This document shows positions 5,506-6,418 of a stretch of 6,418 nucleotides of DNA, in pieces. The DNA comes from Hyphomicrobiales bacterium. Lineage in GTDB: Bacteria; Pseudomonadota; Alphaproteobacteria; Rhizobiales; Afifellaceae. Position 1 is the stretch's first letter, and every line of letters begins with the position of its first letter. The translations under genes and the position numbers were made by a program. The DNA is taken from NCBI GenBank assembly GCA_013812985.1, contig JACCSN010000567.1, positions 1-6,418 of the forward strand, written 5' to 3'. The notes beneath the pieces are model-generated. The model saw only the letters and a program-made list of their open reading frames with translations, was not told the origin of the DNA and searched no databases.

Positions 5506-6194
5506 GCCCGCAACCTTGCGACCAGCGGCAGAATAATTTCTTCGAGCGCATCTTGCGTCACCGGGCCGATATGTTTGTGCGCGATGATGCCGTTCCGATC
5601 GACAAAGGTTTCGGGAACGCCGTAGACGCCCCAGTCAATCGCCACCCGGCCGTCACGGTCGGCTCCGGTGCGTGTGTAAGGATCGCCGAGGCTGTCCAGC
5701 CATACGGCCGCATCATCTGGCCTGTCCTTGTAATTAAGGCCGTGGATCGGGACGGCGCCGCTCTGCCGAAGCGCCATAAAGAGCGGATGTTCCTCGCGGC
5801 AGGCGACGCACCAGGAAGCAAAGACATTGACGAGCGAGACCTCCCCCTGCAGGTCCTCACTGGAGAGGCCGAGCGTCCGCCCCTGAACCGGAGGCAGTGC
5901 GAAGGTGGGGAGGGGCTTCCCGATCAGAGCTGAAGGAATTTTCGAGGGATCGCGCCCAAGACTGACCGCGAAGCCGGCGGCAATCGCGGCGAATATGCCG
6001 GCGGGCAACATGTAGACGAACCGACGTCGTCCGGTGTTGACCTGATCCCCGCCCGCATCCCTGGAGTCGGGATGGCTATCGGCGTGGTCAAAGTCCGCGC
6101 TGGCGGAACCGGTATCGAACAAGAGCCCGGCACCGGCGATGCCCGCCGTCGATGCGCCGAGGGGCGCGTTGCGCCATGGTGGAAATACTCTCAT
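5502..6194 (-). CDS. ccmG: CcmG/DsbE-type thiol:disulfide interchange protein with long N-terminal extension
   Basis: The protein keeps Cys residues of apocytochrome c reduced for haem attachment. A membrane anchor (about 60-79) is followed by the family signature GRDPSKIPSALIGKPLPTF (80-98). Next come the active site V-F-A-S-W-C129-V-A-C132-R-E-E-H-P and the cis-Pro loop Y-G-V-P194-E-T. The core is of the usual CcmG size. The 230-residue reading from ATG 6194 has about 55 extra residues in front (moderately hydrophobic GIAGAGLLF, then an acidic/His stretch) that typical CcmG lacks. GAGG lies 5 nt upstream of this ATG. No ATG or GTG with a good Shine-Dalgarno sequence is visible nearer the anchor, but a TTG at about 6122 is possible, so the true start is uncertain. 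It overlaps the tlpA-like start as ATGA. No other ccm genes are in the window, so this looks like an accessory copy attached to the copper/redox operon. A DsbE/TlpA-like role in copper protein maturation is an alternative. Confidence 0.88.
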   Translation of the reverse strand: MRVFPPWRNAPLGASTAGIAGAGLLFDTGSASADFDHADSHPDSRDAGGDQVNTGRRRFVYMLPAGIFAAIAAGFAVSLGRDPSKIPSALIGKPLPTFALPPVQGRTLGLSSEDLQGEVSLVNVFASWCVACREEHPLFMALRQSGAVPIHGLNYKDRPDDAAVWLDSLGDPYTRTGADRDGRVAIDWGVYGVPETFVDRNGIIAHKHIGPVTQDALEEIILPLVARLRA

Positions 6195-6230
6195 CCCGTC
6201 CTCGAAATGTTCAAGGAAGACCCGGGCTCA

Positions 6231-6244
6231 CCTGCAACTGCAGG
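6231..6244. repeat. 14-bp palindrome CCTGCA-AC-TGCAGG
   Basis: Perfect 6-bp inverted arms with a 2-bp centre, about 37 nt upstream of the ccmG-like start. The centre is too short for a good RNA hairpin, so a protein-binding dyad is more natural. It coincides with the weak -10-like position of the only promoter guess here. No known operator is recognised. Confidence 0.4.
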
Positions 6245-6259
6245 ATCGCTTGGGTTACG

Positions 6260-6283
6260 CCTCAACTCCCGAAGGAGCTGGAG
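6260..6283 (-). other. Hairpin with C(UUCG)G tetraloop / imperfect dyad
   Basis: On minus-strand RNA, CUCCAGCUCC and GGAGUUGAGG pair at 9 of 10 positions (two G-U, one C-A mismatch) around a UUCG loop closed by C-G, an exceptionally stable tetraloop. The plus-strand version would have two mismatches and a CGAA loop. It lies in the leader or promoter region of the operon. At the DNA level it could instead be an operator dyad with arms ACTCC and GGAGC. Confidence 0.45.
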
Positions 6284-6290
6284 CCTGACT

Positions 6291-6323
6291 ACAGGCGAAT
6301 GTCCGCGGGCGGACTCCGCCTGT
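6291..6323 (-). terminator. Two-part stem-loop directly after a possible stop codon
   Basis: On the minus strand, ACAGGCG and CGCCTGT form a 7-bp outer stem. Inside, GTCCG and CGGAC form a 5-bp stem with a CCCG loop; a small GA/ATT internal loop joins them. The first A of the stem is the last base of a TGA that ends a right-edge reading frame. It looks like a gene-end hairpin, but no T-run follows, so termination efficiency is unknown. Confidence 0.45.
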
Positions 6324-6418
6324 CAGCTGAGGATGATCGGTCTCGGAGGATAGGGATCGGGGCGGCTGTCAGCGCCGGTGAAGGACTGCTCGGCAGGGAA
6401 AGCATACCGTGCCTGGCG
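6323..6418 (-). CDS. Possible C-terminal end of an unknown gene (runs in from the right edge)
   Basis: On the minus strand, one frame is open from the window edge for 31 codons to TGA at 6323-6325. The end is Pro/Asp-rich (SRPDPYPPRPIILS). I do not recognise it. Support comes from the stem-loop beginning at the stop and from fairly high G/C at third codon positions. Against it, a second frame is open for 42 codons through the hairpin, and 31 codons is too short to be conclusive. Treat it as a tentative partial gene upstream of the operon on the same strand. Confidence 0.25.
   Translation of the reverse strand, partial: RQARYAFPAEQSFTGADSRPDPYPPRPIILS

Larger units (their letters stand above)
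6195..6290 (-). promoter_or_regulatory. Upstream region of the operon; no strong promoter seen
   Basis: This stretch lies between the right-edge hairpin and the first operon gene and would hold the operon promoter if the operon has its own. The best minus-strand -35-like element is TTGAGG (6258-6263). At 17 nt spacing there is only TGCAGT, a poor -10. The region contains a UUCG-loop hairpin or dyad and a 14-bp palindrome, annotated separately. Transcription could also come in from beyond the right edge. Confidence 0.3.

Noticed and set aside
6072..6353. A 93-codon plus-strand frame at the right edge
   Set aside because: It lies opposite the start of the ccmG-like gene and runs through the hairpins. 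It has no Shine-Dalgarno sequence or recognisable pattern.
1..6418. CRISPR arrays, rRNA/tRNA genes, insertion sequences, att sites
   Set aside because: I looked for regularly spaced repeats, tRNA-like arms, transposase frames and terminal inverted repeats, and saw none that stand up.

Overview
The window holds one tightly packed minus-strand gene block, read from right (6194) to left (236), that encodes a periplasmic thiol-redox and copper-handling set. The DNA is GC-rich, and the reading frames and Shine-Dalgarno spacing are bacterial. The protein styles (CcmG with the WCxxCxxEHP pattern, a short CcdA, a Com1-like DsbA, a Sco protein, an F510_1955-type beta-propeller) fit an alphaproteobacterium, probably in a mobile or accessory copper-resistance region. 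The taxon is inferred from recall of such clusters, not demonstrated.

Layout, in order of transcription. A right-edge stretch (6195-6418) carries a possible gene end, a strong hairpin just after its stop, a second hairpin with a UUCG loop and a small palindrome. Then come: CcmG/DsbE-like thioredoxin (6194-5502); TlpA-like thioredoxin (5505-4858); a small Cys-rich two-helix membrane protein (4888-4463); a secreted Met-rich protein, probably copper-binding (4466-4176); a 78-nt gap with a 13-bp hairpin; Sco/SenC copper chaperone (4097-3408); a membrane-anchored Asp-box beta-propeller (3363-2491); a DsbA-family oxidoreductase broken by an in-frame TAG (2475-1702); CcdA transmembrane thiol carrier (1698-958); and a cytochrome c with an unassigned C-terminal domain (940-236). 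After a 171-nt AT-richer intergenic region, a second transcription unit begins at 64 with a small Met/Gly-rich protein cut by the window edge.

The genes overlap by ATGA or by 31 nt, or lie 3-78 nt apart, so they very probably form one operon. A plausible working model is as follows. CcdA carries electrons across the membrane to the extracytoplasmic thioredoxins (CcmG, TlpA). These keep the Cys pairs of Sco, apocytochrome c and perhaps the Cys-rich membrane protein reduced. Sco and the Met-rich protein bind copper, and cytochrome c may accept or donate electrons. The DsbA-like protein would be the oxidising or isomerising arm, but it carries a nonsense codon.

The most noteworthy points are the single in-frame amber codon in the dsbA-like gene and its likely polar effect on ccdA, which has no visible ribosome-binding site of its own; the two unassigned small metal-ligand-rich proteins; the cytochrome c tail; and a GAAC-N7-GAAC site matching the alphaproteobacterial LexA box upstream of the left-edge gene.
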